Assembly (NCBI GenBank): GCA_024500155.1
Contig: CM044879.1
Coordinates: 7,827,501 to 7,891,500 of the forward strand
Length of the DNA: 64,000 bases
Origin: Chenopodium formosanum
Lineage: Eukaryota; Streptophyta; Magnoliopsida; Caryophyllales; Amaranthaceae
Direction: 5' to 3'
In this document: in pieces, positions 11,265-23,747 of the stretch
Layout of the letters: every line of letters begins with the position of its first letter
How positions within the stretch are numbered: the first letter of the stretch is position 1
Notes under the pieces: generated by a model
Databases searched by the model: none
What the model saw: the letters and a program-made list of their open reading frames with translations, nothing else
What the model was told of the DNA's origin: nothing
Position numbers and translations under genes: made by a program

Positions 11265-11340
11265 TGGCGCTTTGGTTAGAGCTGAAAGTTAGAGCAGCGA
11301 GATGCTTATAAGTCCTAGGTTCGATTCTTACTGTCCCCAA
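11265..11340 (+). ncRNA. tRNA-like segment with pol III A and B boxes, possibly SINE-derived
   Basis: TGGTTAGAGC resembles a tRNA A box, and 40-odd bases later GGTTCGATTCT is one base off the B-box consensus. A long poly-T run, a pol III stop, follows. No proper cloverleaf was traced, so this is more likely a tRNA-derived repeat than a functional tRNA. Confidence 0.3.
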
Positions 11341-12085
11341 TTTTTTTTTTTTTTTTTTTTTTTCCAGACAAAATAACATTAAAAAAAAATGTTTATTGGG
11401 GACTTGGGATTTTTGTTTCATGTGAAGTATAATTTTTTGCAATAGAATTATACTTTAAAAGTAGTAGATTTATAAAAGTAGTAATGTTGTAACTAGTATA
11501 GACTTTAAAATTGAAAATAACAATTATTATATTGTTTATTTTGTATATTATTGTAGATTGTAGAGCTTTTGTTACCAACTTACCATGAGTTTAGAGTCTT
11601 TTTGGTTGTTTTAAAAAAAAAAAGTCTTTTTGGAAATGTGCCGAGGATTTGCAAAAGTCCACTACTAGTTCTTCACCTAGTTCAAGGAATCCTCCGATAG
11701 AAGAAGATATTTTGTCTCCTATTGATGATGCGGATATTGAGTCGCAAAATTTGAACTTACGTATTGAATATTTAACTAATATATTATCATCGGTTTTTTT
11801 TTTTAGATTTCGAACCCACGGTTCAAAATTCCTGGATACGCTCACCAAATACAACATAGAATTAGTTTTAATAAATTTATTTCAATATTAAAAATTTAAG
11901 CTCACCAATAAAATTTAAATTAAGCAAAAAAAATAATTTATATTTATTTTTTGATAAAAATAAAGTTCAACGAAAAAAAAAGGCGAACAGAAGATGAGCT
12001 TTTGGAGGTAATAAACAATGTGTGGACTCCTCAGAAATTTGATTACACAAGTGAATATAAAGCAGAGGAAAAACAATAATAATAA

Positions 12086-12356
12086 CTAGATAAGCCCCGT
12101 GCGACGCACGGCATAAAAAAATTCATTGAAATAAATATATATTTTATATATGTCCCTTATATGAGATAAATTATAGAAACATAACTATTAATTTCCATTT
12201 GCAATGATATATAGTTCTTATTAATTTTGAGAAGAGTAAAAACTTAAGAAAACTATGCATTACAGGGTACTCTATAACCGAGAGTAATTATATTTTGAAG
12301 TCAGATAGTCACTCATAAATTTATAATATAAAATATGGAGTATAATAATAATAGTA

Positions 12357-12415
<59 letters not shown>

Positions 12416-12574
12416 TGTGTTACAAAAATATTGTTATAATTTATGGTAAAAAAATAAAGAAGAATATGATGTAAGCAATTAATTTAGGCGGGAAAAATTT
12501 TAACAACAGCTTGACATGTATATAATTTTAAAAAGTGATGATGTCAGCGGTTGTTGTTTTAGTTTATTTATAGA
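12086..12574 (-). mobile_element. Non-autonomous Helitron
   Basis: Read on the - strand, it starts TCTATAAATAAAC after an A and ends in CTAG before a T. Seven bases inside the CTAG is a perfect 15-base hairpin, CCGTGCG-A-CGCACGG (12,097-12,111). This is the Helitron signature: 5' TC, 3' hairpin plus CTRR, insertion between A and T, no target duplication. An (AAT)n microsatellite occupies the middle. No Rep/helicase coding sequence is present. Confidence 0.75.
12345..12415. repeat. (AAT)n microsatellite
   Basis: About 20 consecutive AAT triplets within the Helitron interior. Confidence 0.9.
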
Positions 12575-14190
12575 TTAAAAAAAAAAGGTAATTAACAATC
12601 TCCAGTCACCAATGAATCAATGATAACAAAAAGGTCATATTGATTTAATGCATTTCAAAACATAAACTCGATTGACGTGACATTGAAAAAACTCCAAACA
12701 ATCGAAGACAACAATATCGATCAAGAGACTATAGTTCAAGGGGTGGAGAAATGCATAAATGAAATAGAGAAAGCATTATATTGTCTACATTAGGACCAAA
12801 AAGTATTGGCAAATTTATTTCATTTTCTGATGTTCTTTGTACTCGAGTAAGTTTGCTTGATTAAAAATTTATATGAAATTATAATTGGCTGTGTATCCTC
12901 TGAATATAACACCTTAATGCGTGTCTAACACTATTTTTTGCAAAAATATAATATGTTTGATATCCTTGACTATACGAAGAGCTAGTATATGTTAAAAAAG
13001 CGTTCCTAAGGAAAAAAAATACATGCAATGTCAATCTTTCTTATGGACCATAACATGTCAATAATACATCCACACAACTACTACGTAATACAGTAAATGT
13101 AATTCTTATATTCTCTAAACTCATGACCAACTATAATTAAGTTAGAAATCTTACACCATTTTTTTTTCTCAAAAAAAATTATGTAGATATAACTCAGTTT
13201 ACAATTAAAAATCTAACCTTAATTTGGGATCGTTTTATTTTGTATTTTTATAAACATAATGGATTAAAGGTGTACAAAATATGTATTCATACACTATGTA
13301 TTGTATATCCAATATATTTAAAATTTGTCTTTGTACAAATCTTATCATTAAAAATCATATACTCCATAGTAGCACTAGTTGTAAAACCGATAACATAAAA
13401 TAGTAAAATACCATGTACTAATGAGAATGACTATGATGGCGTAATCCAAAAGAAAGATAATATAAATGAGTCAAAATTTTGGTAACGATTGAGGGACGCA
13501 CGCCTATGACTAGAAACTTGAAATTAGTGAGGGATAATAGTCAACAACAAGATGCACAAATTATTACTTAATCATAGTTTTATAATTAAATAATTAAAAT
13601 GAAATTCCAAAGGTAATTTTAACTTAGATTCCACCAAATACAGTGATAAATTCGCGGGAAAAAGGCTACAAATTCCCTTCGACGGTGACAGTTACAACCG
13701 GTAAAAAAACGCCGGCGGCAAGACGTGGGTGTAGGGCCCACCTTACACCTTAAAGATTGGATTTTTTAATAATTTTTTTGATAAAAGGTTGCCATTTGGA
13801 ATTTTGGACCGCCAAATTTAATATTTTAAAAATATAAGTAGTTGGCATAAAAAGGATTAATTATAAAATAAATAAACAAAATAAAAATGAAAAAATAAAA
13901 AAATAAAAAAAAAGGGAAAATAAGGGAAAAACATGGTAGCGACCTGAGATTGTTGGAGGATGAGAGAGAAAATCAAGGGAATTAGAGAGAGAAATAAGAA
14001 CAAGATTGAGGAAAAAATTTAGCCCTTTCGAAGGCTCTTTTTTTTTTTTCTTTTGAGTCTTCATCAAAGGGTAGTATTACCAAAATCTTTAATTTTTTTT
14101 TTCTTTTCAATATTTACATTACAAAATAAAATTATTCTTCGTAAATTTCCTAAATTTCGTTAATTTATGACAACCCCAGAAAAATTGAGA
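12575..14190. other. Intergenic region upstream of the MRH1-like gene
   Basis: No conserved coding sequence is visible. The proximal part (13,680-14,050) is less AT-rich and contains GA-rich and poly-T stretches, as is common just upstream of plant genes. The promoter is presumably here, but no TATA box is convincing. Confidence 0.4.
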
Positions 14191-14727
14191 CATACCCATT
14201 GAAGGAAGCAGCTAAAGTTTCAATCTTGGTTATTCTTGTGGCCCCCTGAATTCAGGTAAACCCTAAAAATTCTGTCTTTTTTTTTTTTTTTTGGTTGCCT
14301 TTTTAAAGGATTGCTTGTTTATGGGTTTATTCTAAAATTCCTTGCTTTCATGTTGAAATGTGGTTTTGATGCTATTTTGTGGTACCCATTTGATAAATTT
14401 GAAAAGGGTTTATTTTTTAATCTGTTATTCTTGCACATTTTCCCCTACCTTGTTTGCAGAATGTGCCCAAATGTGGTTAATTTCTTAACTTGATCCTAAA
14501 ATGTGGTTTATTAGCTATATTGTGATACCCTTTTGTTCAATTTGAAAAGGGTTTAATTTTGTTTTTGATGCTTGTTATGCATAATTTAACTTTTTTTTTT
14601 TTTGGTTAAAACATAATTTTACTCTGATCATGCATATTTTGGTGGTTGTCTTAGGGGTGAAATCGGTCGAGTTGCTGGTCGTATTGTTCACCGAGTAGTG
14701 GTTCTTTGTCTAACCTAGACTGCAAAA

Positions 14728-14799
14728 ATGAGGGGCACAGAAATACTTGTTAAGTTCAAGAAGAGGCCGGTTTTCCGGGTTCATATTGCAGCTCTTTAG
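14728..14799 (+). other. Upstream ORF in the leader of the MRH1-like gene
   Basis: A 23-codon frame beginning MRGTEILVKFKK and ending HIAAL lies in the stretch before the receptor-kinase start. If the leader intron runs from the donor near 14,253 to the CTTAG acceptor near 14,654, this would be the first ATG of the mRNA. It is basic and ends at TAG well before the main start, so it could reduce translation of the kinase. Membership in the transcript is inferred only from splice-like sites. Confidence 0.35.
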
Positions 14800-15021
14800 C
14801 CTGTTCATACTTTGTAATTGCAACTCATTGTAGCATTTGTATAAGTCGTGGCAGCCGGTTGTAGATTTTGTATAATTCTTTAGTTAGTGTTTGTTTTCTG
14901 ACCAGTTCTTGGTCATTGAAGTGAAATCTGGCGATTTTGTACAATAGCATTTTGTATAGGTGCTGGCTGTTGGGGGATGTTCTTTGTAGCCCCACCGCTC
15001 CAGCGTTGTGTTGAACAAGCG

Positions 15022-18000
15022 ATGGGCGGAAGATGGAGGACTTTTAAGCTTCATTATACCTGTTTTGTGGTTTTGATTCTCAGTTTGGGGTTTCGTGGCT
15101 CGTCATCCCTCAATCTTGAAGGTAAGCTTAAGATACTTTATGACCTCTACTACGTATTTTGCAATGTTCCAATCTGGCTTTTGGTTTAAAATTGATGATT
15201 TTGTTGTAGGATCAACTTTGTTAAAATTCCGTTCTAGAATAGACTCAGATCCCTATAATTCCCTTGCAAGTTGGAATTCTGAAAATGATCACCCGTGTAA
15301 ATGGAAGGGTGTCCATTGTGTCGACGGTAAAGTGCATATGCTGTAAGTTCCGGTTGTATTTACTATTATTGTTTTGGCTTATATCGATGGTATATTCTGA
15401 TTTATTGCCTTAAAGTTTGAAGTGCTGTATTCAACTTTGACATTATTAGTGTTAGTACTCAGTAGGTAAGAGATTAGTTTTATTATTGAATGAATTTCTC
15501 TTTTCCCTTGCAGAGACCTGAGTGGACTTTCTCTGGAGGGAACTCTGACACCTGAGCTTGGGTACCTTGACAATTTAAGATCTCTGTGAGTGGTTTAATC
15601 CTTGAATTAACGTTCAAATGATCAAAAACTTCAGAATGATTTCCAGTTGTCACCATTTTGTAAGAGCTGGTTTCTTCTTATTCTATTGGAAGATTTGTAA
15701 TTCTATTTGCCTTATTGAACAGAATACTCTGTGGAAACCGCCTCTCAGGGGCCATTCCAGTGGAGTTTGGATGTCTTACCAAGCTTGAGGTATTGGATTT
15801 GAGTGGGAATTATTTGACCGGAGTGATTCCAGCAGAGATTGCCAACATGGTGTCACTGAAACGATTGTAAGTGCCTTATTGAAAGTTCTAGAGATAAGTT
15901 TTTGGCTTGAAGTGTAAATAACCATACTCTTTTTATTGCTACAGATTGCTTAGTGACAATAACTTTGAAGGAACCATCCCTCCTGAGCTTAAGGAGCATA
16001 GCTTGTCTGTGCTGCAATTTGATGAACACCTTGCATCTGTTACCAACAGAAAATTTGGCCACCGGTAAGGATTACATGCAGATCAAGATTTTCTGGGTAA
16101 TTTAGAACTAGGGTTTCTTACTTTCTTTACATGGTTTCCGTTGTACAAGCTCTTCTTTGCTGGTATGTGCTTAATTTGTTACCTAATCTGTAATGTGCGC
16201 ACTAGCTGATTCTAGCTAAAAATGTATAATTTCTACATCAGTGTATTTTCTCCTTTTATTTCTGTACCTTTTGGCACTTTTGTTTACTTTGAGACCCCGT
16301 TTTTTTCAGTTCCATTTAAATATTTAACACACACCCATCCCATTATCATTCTAAGTATTTTCCGTGTTACCATTTGGTTCTCTGCCTTTGTGAGCAATTT
16401 TCTTTATTCTCAGTCTTGCATTTTCATGCTATCATAAGGATTGCATTCTGCAGTATCTGATCACTATTTTTATCAAACTGACCTTATTTTCCCCCTGATT
16501 TCAAGGCCAAAAGTTGCGATGGAGTCTTGGCTTGGTCGTGGAAGTAACCAAATTGGTAATCTGGAAAGTAAGTCAACATAAGCTCCACAGTCCTGATCTA
16601 ATTCTTATACTATAAATTGCTGACATGTTTTTTTTTCCCGTGTAAAACAGCTTCATATGAGCCAAACATGCTTCAAAATGTACAGGTGCTAGCTACTGTT
16701 ACTCGTCGTAAATTAATTGATCAGTCAAATGTTGAAGCTTTACCGGCTAAAAGCAGTCCTGTTTCTCAAGTCACCTCTCAACCAGTTCTAAGTAGTAGTG
16801 GGTCTTTTCCAGCCTTAGTCAAGGAGAAGAGCCAGTCTCGATCACCCTCTTCAGTGCCTTCTGATTCTAACTCACAGCAGGAGAAAACACCTGCTCAACC
16901 TGCCCAATCCCATGCCAACACAGGGAGGCCTTCTCAGAAGGTTTGGGTGTTCGTTGCTATTGGTCTTGGAGTGTTATTTTTGCTTGCCGTTGCTGCTGCT
17001 TTGTATTTCATGTGGAGAAGTCGAGGTGCAAGGCCTATAGGCCCCTTTAAGACTGGCATTAGTGGGCAATTACAAAAGGCATTTGTTACAGGTGAACTTT
17101 TCGATTCTTTTCACGGGCATTTGTACTAAAATACATGGCTTTGTTTTTAAGGGTCTAAATAGCATCAGTGAGGCATCCGTGCATCACCATCAAATGGAGA
17201 TTACAGTATGAGCCTGAGGCTGCTGACCGAGTCTGATCTCTAGTGTAGGCATAATGTTATTTGTGAAATCATAATATTACGTATCATCATAAAATGGTGA
17301 ACTAATGACAGAAAGGAATGAAAATAATCGCACTTTTTGTTAAAATTAATAAATTCTCTCCCCTGCAAAAAAAAAAAAAAAAAAAGAAGTTGATGATTCT
17401 CTTGACTGGATATGATGTGATAATGATCAAGTACTTGTATGTCCAAGGGAACTTTTTACTAAGTATTCCCCTGTCAAGCTAACTTTCAGCAATATAGCCC
17501 TATAATCTGTGGAACCTCTTGCATCTTTCATCAATTTTTATTTTTTATTTTTATTTTTTTTGGTTGTATTCTGAGAAGATTATCCGGGGATGGCTGTCTT
17601 GCTACAGGAGTCCCTAAGTTAAATAGATCAGAACTGGAAACAGCATGTGAGGACTTCAGCAATATAATTGCTACTTTTGATGCTTTCACAATATACAAAG
17701 GAACCTTATCAAGTGGAGTTGAGATTGCTGTTGCATCAACTCTTGTCAAATCTTCAACTGATTGGTCAGATGCTGCAGAATTGGCATACCGGAAGAAGGT
17801 TTGTTGTCTGAAAATGCTGAAGCTCAAGGCGAATTTTTTAATCCCTTGGTTGCGAATTGTGCGTGATTTGACAAAACTAACAAAAACATGCTTATTGAAT
17901 CTCTTCTTATAATTAACAAGTACCTGAACTTGATGCAATCTTGTGAACTGGAAATTCACTATCGAACTATTAAATAAATTAACTGATACCTACAATTATG

Positions 18001-19532
18001 ATGTAAAAATAATTAGACATTATAAAAAGGAATGAAGAACAACAAATGGGGTAGAGGGACTATGTTTATCAATAGTATTCATCATCTGACACTGTCTTGT
18101 TACAGATTGAAACATTGTCGCGAGTGAATCACAAGAACTATGTCAATCTTCTTGGTTATTGTGAAGAAAATGAACCTTTCACTCGAATGATGGTGCTTGA
18201 GTACGCCCCAAGTGGTAGCTTTTTTGAGCATCTTCACGGTAACTTTCCTTCTCTGCTAAAACTTGAGTGCTGTTCTGTCACTCCTATGATACTTTGTAAA
18301 AGGTTTATAATTTGACCCTCATTTTTTCTACTCTTCACTCAGTCTGTTATTTTTGTGCATGTGTGTGCAGTTAAAGAAGTTGAGCATCTTGACTGGAATG
18401 CTAGAATGAGGGTAATTATGGGAGCAGCCTATTGTCTCCAATACATGCATCATGACCTAAATCCTCCAGTGGCCCATATGAACTTACGGTCCTCTATAAT
18501 CTACTTGACTGATGATTATGCAGCCAAGGTACACCTTCCTTATACATGTACAAATGAATCAGCTTGCACCCGTGCCATGCTTTCTGTCTCCTTTTCTCAC
18601 TGGTTTTTTTAATGTCATTGCTTTTGTTGACCTAGCTTGTGGAGAAGCCATTTGATGTTTTACCTGAAGCTAAGGTGTCAGGTGAAGATGGTTCAAAGCC
18701 CTCTGTATCGACTAAAACTGCTGACCTACGGCAAAATGTGTATGAGTTTGGCATATTGTTGCTTGAAACCATCACAGGAAGGCTTCCATACTCGGAAGAT
18801 CAGGGCTATTTGGTAGACTGGGTATAGTTCTGATCCAAACTCATCATCGTATACTACTCTTTTCTCATATCACCTTAGTTTTAACATTGGTATAACCCAA
18901 TAAATTTAGAAGGACGATGCATCTCATACATTTTTACACTATCATGCCTCGGAATAGCTAGGAGTCATTTCGCATGAATTTTCAGAGTTTTCTACTGTAT
19001 TTTATTGTTTCTAGGAGTCATTTTGCATGAGTTTTCTATTTTATTTTCTTATGGCGTGCTTGTTAAGATAAAGTTTTTACACATTTGTATATTCTTGATT
19101 TTGTATATCATCCTTGTTATGAAAGATGAGACTTATATTTCTGTCGAATAACCCCGGTCTGCTTAGTTCAGAATCCCTTTTCTTTGTCTGCATCACCAAT
19201 CCGTTTTTGTGTCCATACAGGACTATGGATAGCCTCGCTGTTGCTCACAGTATATCTATTGGGTCTTGCAGGCTTTGAAGTACTTGAATGACAGAGAGAA
19301 TAACAAGGACTTGATCGATCCAATTCTCAAATCTGTCAAGACTAACGAGCTAGATGTCATATGCGATGTTATTTTGCAGTGCATTAAACCCGAACCCTCA
19401 CGTAGACCCACGATGAAGGAAGTCACAACGAAATTAAGGCAAGCCATTCCTATTACACCTGATGCTGCAGTACCCCGGCTCTCTCCCCTTTGGTGGGCTG
19501 AACTAGAAATCATGTCTGTAGAGGCATCTTAA
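15022..19532 (+). CDS. MRH1: LRR receptor-like kinase, MRH1/MDIS1 type (pseudokinase)
   Basis: Twelve exons join in frame: 15022-15121, 15210-15342, 15514-15585, 15723-15866, 15945-16064, 16506-16567, 16651-17091, 17608-17798, 18106-18238, 18371-18528, 18636-18821, 19272-19532, giving 666 residues (Arabidopsis MRH1 ~680). Order: signal peptide (~1-30), cap with CKWKGVHC, four to five LRRs (~78-170), Ser/Pro-rich juxtamembrane, membrane helix (~308-331), kinase-like domain (~360-625). Family members act at the plasma membrane, MRH1 in root-hair growth and MDIS1 in pollen-tube guidance. The kinase is degenerate: AVAST replaces the VAIK lysine, AHMNLRSS replaces HRDLKxxN, and no DFG is visible after DDYAAK. 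It probably acts by scaffolding, as known relatives do. The start at 15,022 puts a signal peptide at the N-terminus; an in-frame ATG at 14,977 would add 15 residues. The orthologue (MRH1 or MDIS1) is not resolved. Confidence 0.9.
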
Positions 19533-20136
19533 ATTTGTCCTTTCCTTTTCTCTTTGTATGCTTCAAAGATGTGCCTTGCTTGTTATATTGTAATCATATG
19601 CAAGAGAAATAGACCCACCCCCCAACTGAAGTACAAGAGGATATGCGCGGTTCTACCTTTTAGCTCTGTAATTTCTTGTGATTAATTTTTTATTTTTTTT
19701 CATTCATCTCCTCTTACTAGTACATTCTATGCCCTTGTTTGAAGGGAGGCATGTATCTTGTCCTCATGGATCATGTAATAAAAAGGTGACTCATGGGGAG
19801 GGATGACCGATCCAATCTTGACACACTTGGCCTGGCACCAACCAAGCTGAGAGAGTTAGCCTTGATTTTGGCCCTTGTACAACTTCGCTTGGACTGATCC
19901 ACCTAGCACAAGTCCGAGTGACCTCGGAGACTATCTGGGCATGTATTCAGATATCCTCATTCGACTTGCTTTGAAACCCAGCCCATCACTTACTATGGTC
20001 ACCTCTTGTAGTCATGTTAGTAGAGGGTCTCAAAAGAAAACTATTGCCCAACTTAAACTCTAACTTAACCTAATCCAAATCAAACCTGATAATGAAATTA
20101 AATAGGTTGATCATGTCACTTAAACAGGACATAGAT
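19533..20136. other. 3' flank of the MRH1-like gene, no other gene seen
   Basis: Probably 3' UTR up to roughly 19,770 (TAATAAAAAGG at 19,777 could serve as a poly-A signal). The following ~360 bases hold no recognisable coding segment. Confidence 0.45.
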
Positions 20137-20144
20137 GTTGATCC

Positions 20145-21324
20145 TAGAGCTGTCAAAAACCGACCCGAACTGGTGAATCCGAACCGTTCAAACTGTTCCA
20201 AAAAGGAACCGAACCGCTAAAAACCGTAAACCGACCCGATCTGATTTTTTAAAACCTGAAACTGAACCGATCCGAATGTTTGAGAACCGTTAAAGAACCT
20301 TACCCGTTATCAAGCCGAACTGATACAGCCCGAAACCGAAAACAACCCGAACCGAGTACTTCCAAACCCGATAGCAACCCGACCCATTGTAAACCGAAAC
20401 CGTTTAAACCCGGCAAAAACCCGATAAACCCAAATCGTTTACTACCTGTAACTGGTTAGGATTGAACCATTTATAACCCGTAATAAGTTATGACCGAACC
20501 GTTTACAAGCAATAACCGGTTATAATCGAACCGTTTATAATTCGTAAGTCCGTGACCCGTAATGACCGTGGAGTTTTTTTTTTTTCTTTTTTTTTTTGGG
20601 GTATATTTTATCAATAGTTAAACAAAAGGGTTTAATTTGAATTACAAAGTATTTATATTGGAAAGGTTTGGAATTTTGATGTCATTGAAACTCTTATGTT
20701 AAAATATTATTGTTCTCTAACGAGTAATGGCTTATGGAACACTATATTGTATTAAAAAAAATTAAAAATCTAAATCAAAAACTTACTCTAGATTGTTATT
20801 ATTATTATTTGATCCTTAAAATCATTATATAAAAAAGGGGCATAAAGTTAAATAACTGATTAATACTCCGTATGATCTACTAGAAATAACTAATTAAAGA
20901 ATTTTGAGGATATACTAGACGATATACGTTAACGAAACCCCTTTAAAACTGGCAAAACCAGTTGTCAAACCGACTGAGTTCAACTTGAACCGATTACAAC
21001 CCGAATCGATTACAACCCGACCCGATTAAGACCCGATATGTGTTGATCCAAAACCCGGTTTAAACTGAAAAACCCCATTTTTAAACCGACCGAATTTAAC
21101 CCGAACCGATTATGACCCAAACCGATTATAACCTGGACCGATTAGAATCCGACCCGAAAAGAAACTGTAATAAAAATAAACTAAACCGAACCGACCCGAA
21201 ATTATATAAAACCGACCTGAACTAACCCGTTAACAATTCCAACCCGTTAAAAACCGACCCGTTACAAAGCGAAAACCGATAAACCGAACCCAAAACTGAA
21301 CCGAAAACCCGATTGACACCCCTA
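20145..21324. mobile_element. hAT-like non-autonomous transposon with 8-bp target duplication
   Basis: The ends are TAGAGCTGTCAA and, inverted, TAGGGGTGTCAA, flanked by a perfect 8-bp duplication GTTGATCC at 20,137-20,144 and 21,325-21,332. An 8-bp duplication with TAGGG-type ends is diagnostic of the hAT superfamily. Both ~400-bp ends are packed with ACCCGA/ACCGAA motifs in one orientation; the centre is AT-rich and has no transposase. Subterminal motif clusters are typical transposase binding regions in hAT elements, though their density here is striking. Confidence 0.85.
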
Positions 21325-21332
21325 GTTGATCC

Positions 21333-21715
21333 AATTCAGTTTAGGCCTTTGTTGATTCATTTTATTTTGTTTAAATTATTTTATTGACTTAAACAGGACA
21401 TAGATGTTAAAAGTACTTTTATTTTTCTATTAATGTTTTAAATGTGTATAATTTTGTCCGAAATTTTTTGAAAACACTTATTATCCTTTCCGTCAATTTA
21501 AGTGTGATTTGACTTTTGCACTATTTACATATACCACTTAGACCAATATTTATGGTTTATACACAAGATCAAACACATTATATGAACACCTATTAGAGTC
21601 GTCTCAATGCATAGTTTTCGAATATTAACTTTGATGATTTATACATTATTTATTAATAATTTAAAATATTATATTGATCAAAATTTCACATTGACAAATA
21701 CATCGGTCAAACTAA
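21333..21715. other. Intergenic, old repeat remnant
   Basis: Contains TCCGTCAATTTAAGTGTG and, near 21,690, a loosely inverted counterpart, suggesting a decayed Stowaway-type MITE. No gene seen. Confidence 0.35.
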
Positions 21716-21857
21716 GGGCCTGTTATGATTTACTGAGCTAAACTGAACTGAATTGTTTATAAAAGAAGTAAATCAAGAATTGAAGTGAACTGAATTGATT
21801 GAAACTGAACTGAACTAAACTAAACTGAACTGAAATTAAGCCGAAGAGAACAAGCCT
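21716..21857. mobile_element. Tourist-like MITE with TGAAC interior (copy 6)
   Basis: Starts GGGCCTGTT after TAA and ends AACAAGCCT before TAA (21,858-21,860). The interior is degenerate TGAAC repeats. More diverged than the other copies. Confidence 0.6.
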
Positions 21858-21860
21858 TAA

Positions 21861-23460
21861 GACACTTATAAAAAAAGCCAAGAAAGCATACGTCAATTTT
21901 AGTCAAATAAGTTAAAATAAGACAAATCAAACCGGACTTATTTTGTGTCCTAGTACACGAAAGGGTCATATGCAATTGCCCACCGGAATCAAGAGTATTG
22001 TGAGTCATACCATGAAGCTAGCCAATGAATAACATCAACTTTTCATTAAAACAAAACAAAAAGGGTACAAAAACTAGGTAAATAGGTTGACCCTTGAAAC
22101 CAGTTTAAGCCACTAGTCACCTTGTCAATCCACATGGCATACCACCACTCTTTACTCCTGCCACGCCAACACTCTCTTTCTGCCACATTTCATACCTTTA
22201 ACTCACCCCATTGGTCAATGAATAACTACACCTCCATTTGTAAAAAATTATTGTTAGAGTTCTATTTTCCAATTAATTTCAAAAAATCAATTTCTTTTTA
22301 TTAAATTATATAAAAATATATACTTTTCCATATATTTTGCAAGTATTCAGGAGGAAAAAAGTGAACTTGTTATATAAAGTGAAAGTAACAACAAAATGCA
22401 TGAATCCTATAAAACAGAACTTTAAAGAAGTGAAGAACATGTTGCTTCCAAATGTGAAAATACTAGTGTTGATGGCCAAGTGGATTAGATTTCTCTTCCA
22501 TAGTGACAAGTGTCACTGTAAATAAAACTTGTAAAAATTTATTGACTTTCTACTATTCTCATGCATGAGTCTCACCTCCTTGAATTGTTTAGGTTAAAAT
22601 CATCTCAATCAATTGGTTATTAAATTGATAGTTAATACTCATCATAGATTTATATATACTCTATCACGTCCTCTTACATAAAACTCATTGAACTTGTAAT
22701 GTGGATGTAGTATGAGTCCGGCCTATAACAATAATCAACATTTAATATTCCACTTAAGAGAATGAGGTGGGATGAAATTCAAACTCTTAACCTTTGTGTC
22801 ACGTTGGGAGCTAATACCACATTAAAAGATCAACCTCAGCCAAAAACACTAGCCAACGATGAAATTATTAAACCAAGTTATTAAGTTATGTGTATAAACA
22901 TGACTTTGATATCATGTTAAATGACCATATTGATCAACTAAAAGCTTAAATTTATGCTTATGATTAAAGTTTAAGATCGGTTTATTCATATACTCTATCA
23001 ATTTAAAAGGTGTTTAGTTCATCCTTAAATTTGTTTATTTCACGAATGACCATACGAGGCAAAATTATTAGAATAGATTAAATTTATTTTGTTTATGTTA
23101 AAGTGTCATTGTGTATTTGTGTACATATAATTGTAATAATCATAATTTTTTAAGGTTTGGAAAGTACATATTTAAATGAATCTCATTTGATGGTTTTTTT
23201 TTAATTTTTAATTTTATTATTAATTATTATTTTTCCTGATAATCTTGTTATGTCCCTCTTTTTTTTTCTTTTTATTTTTTTTATTAATATCGTACGATTC
23301 CTTGTGAAGATTCATGTTAGCCGACCCCAAATCATTTTAAGACTAAGGTTTTGTTGTTGTTGTTGTGCATTTATATAAGTTTGCGACTATATCTTGCCTT
23401 TTGAAGTTCAGACGTAAGTATTTAGACATACATTTCTTAAATTTTTTTGAAATTTCATAC
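21861..23460. other. AT-rich intergenic DNA, no gene seen
   Basis: Near 22,750-22,930 there are LTR/primer-site-like phrases (GGGAGCTAATACCACATTAAA and GATATCATGTTAAATGAC) typical of dispersed retrotransposon debris, but no element could be delimited. Confidence 0.4.

Positions 23461-23465
<5 letters not shown>

Positions 23466-23542
<77 letters not shown>
23466..23542. repeat. (TA)n microsatellite
   Basis: About 38 uninterrupted TA units immediately before the AGAGC-rich element. Confidence 0.95.
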
Positions 23543-23544
<2 letters not shown>

Positions 23545-23565
23545 TGGGTTGATGAAACAGACTTA

Positions 23566-23700
23566 GGCCTTGCTCTTTTGAGCTTCTAGGCAGAGCAGAG
23601 CCGCAGAGCATATTAAATTTCAGTAGAGCAGAGCAGAGCCGAGCCGAGCAGAGCAGATTTCAACATTATTATTAATACTATTATTATTATTATTATTATT

Positions 23701-23747
<47 letters not shown>

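Noticed and set aside
16617..17129. 170-codon frame as a separate gene
   Set aside because: It is exon 7 of the MRH1-like gene read through its flanking introns.
19875..20063. 62-codon frame after the MRH1-like gene
   Set aside because: No domain, no conservation visible, and it runs toward the hAT element without a plausible terminator.
22750..22930. Possible LTR element from primer-site-like phrases
   Set aside because: No paired LTRs, target duplication or coding domain could be found.
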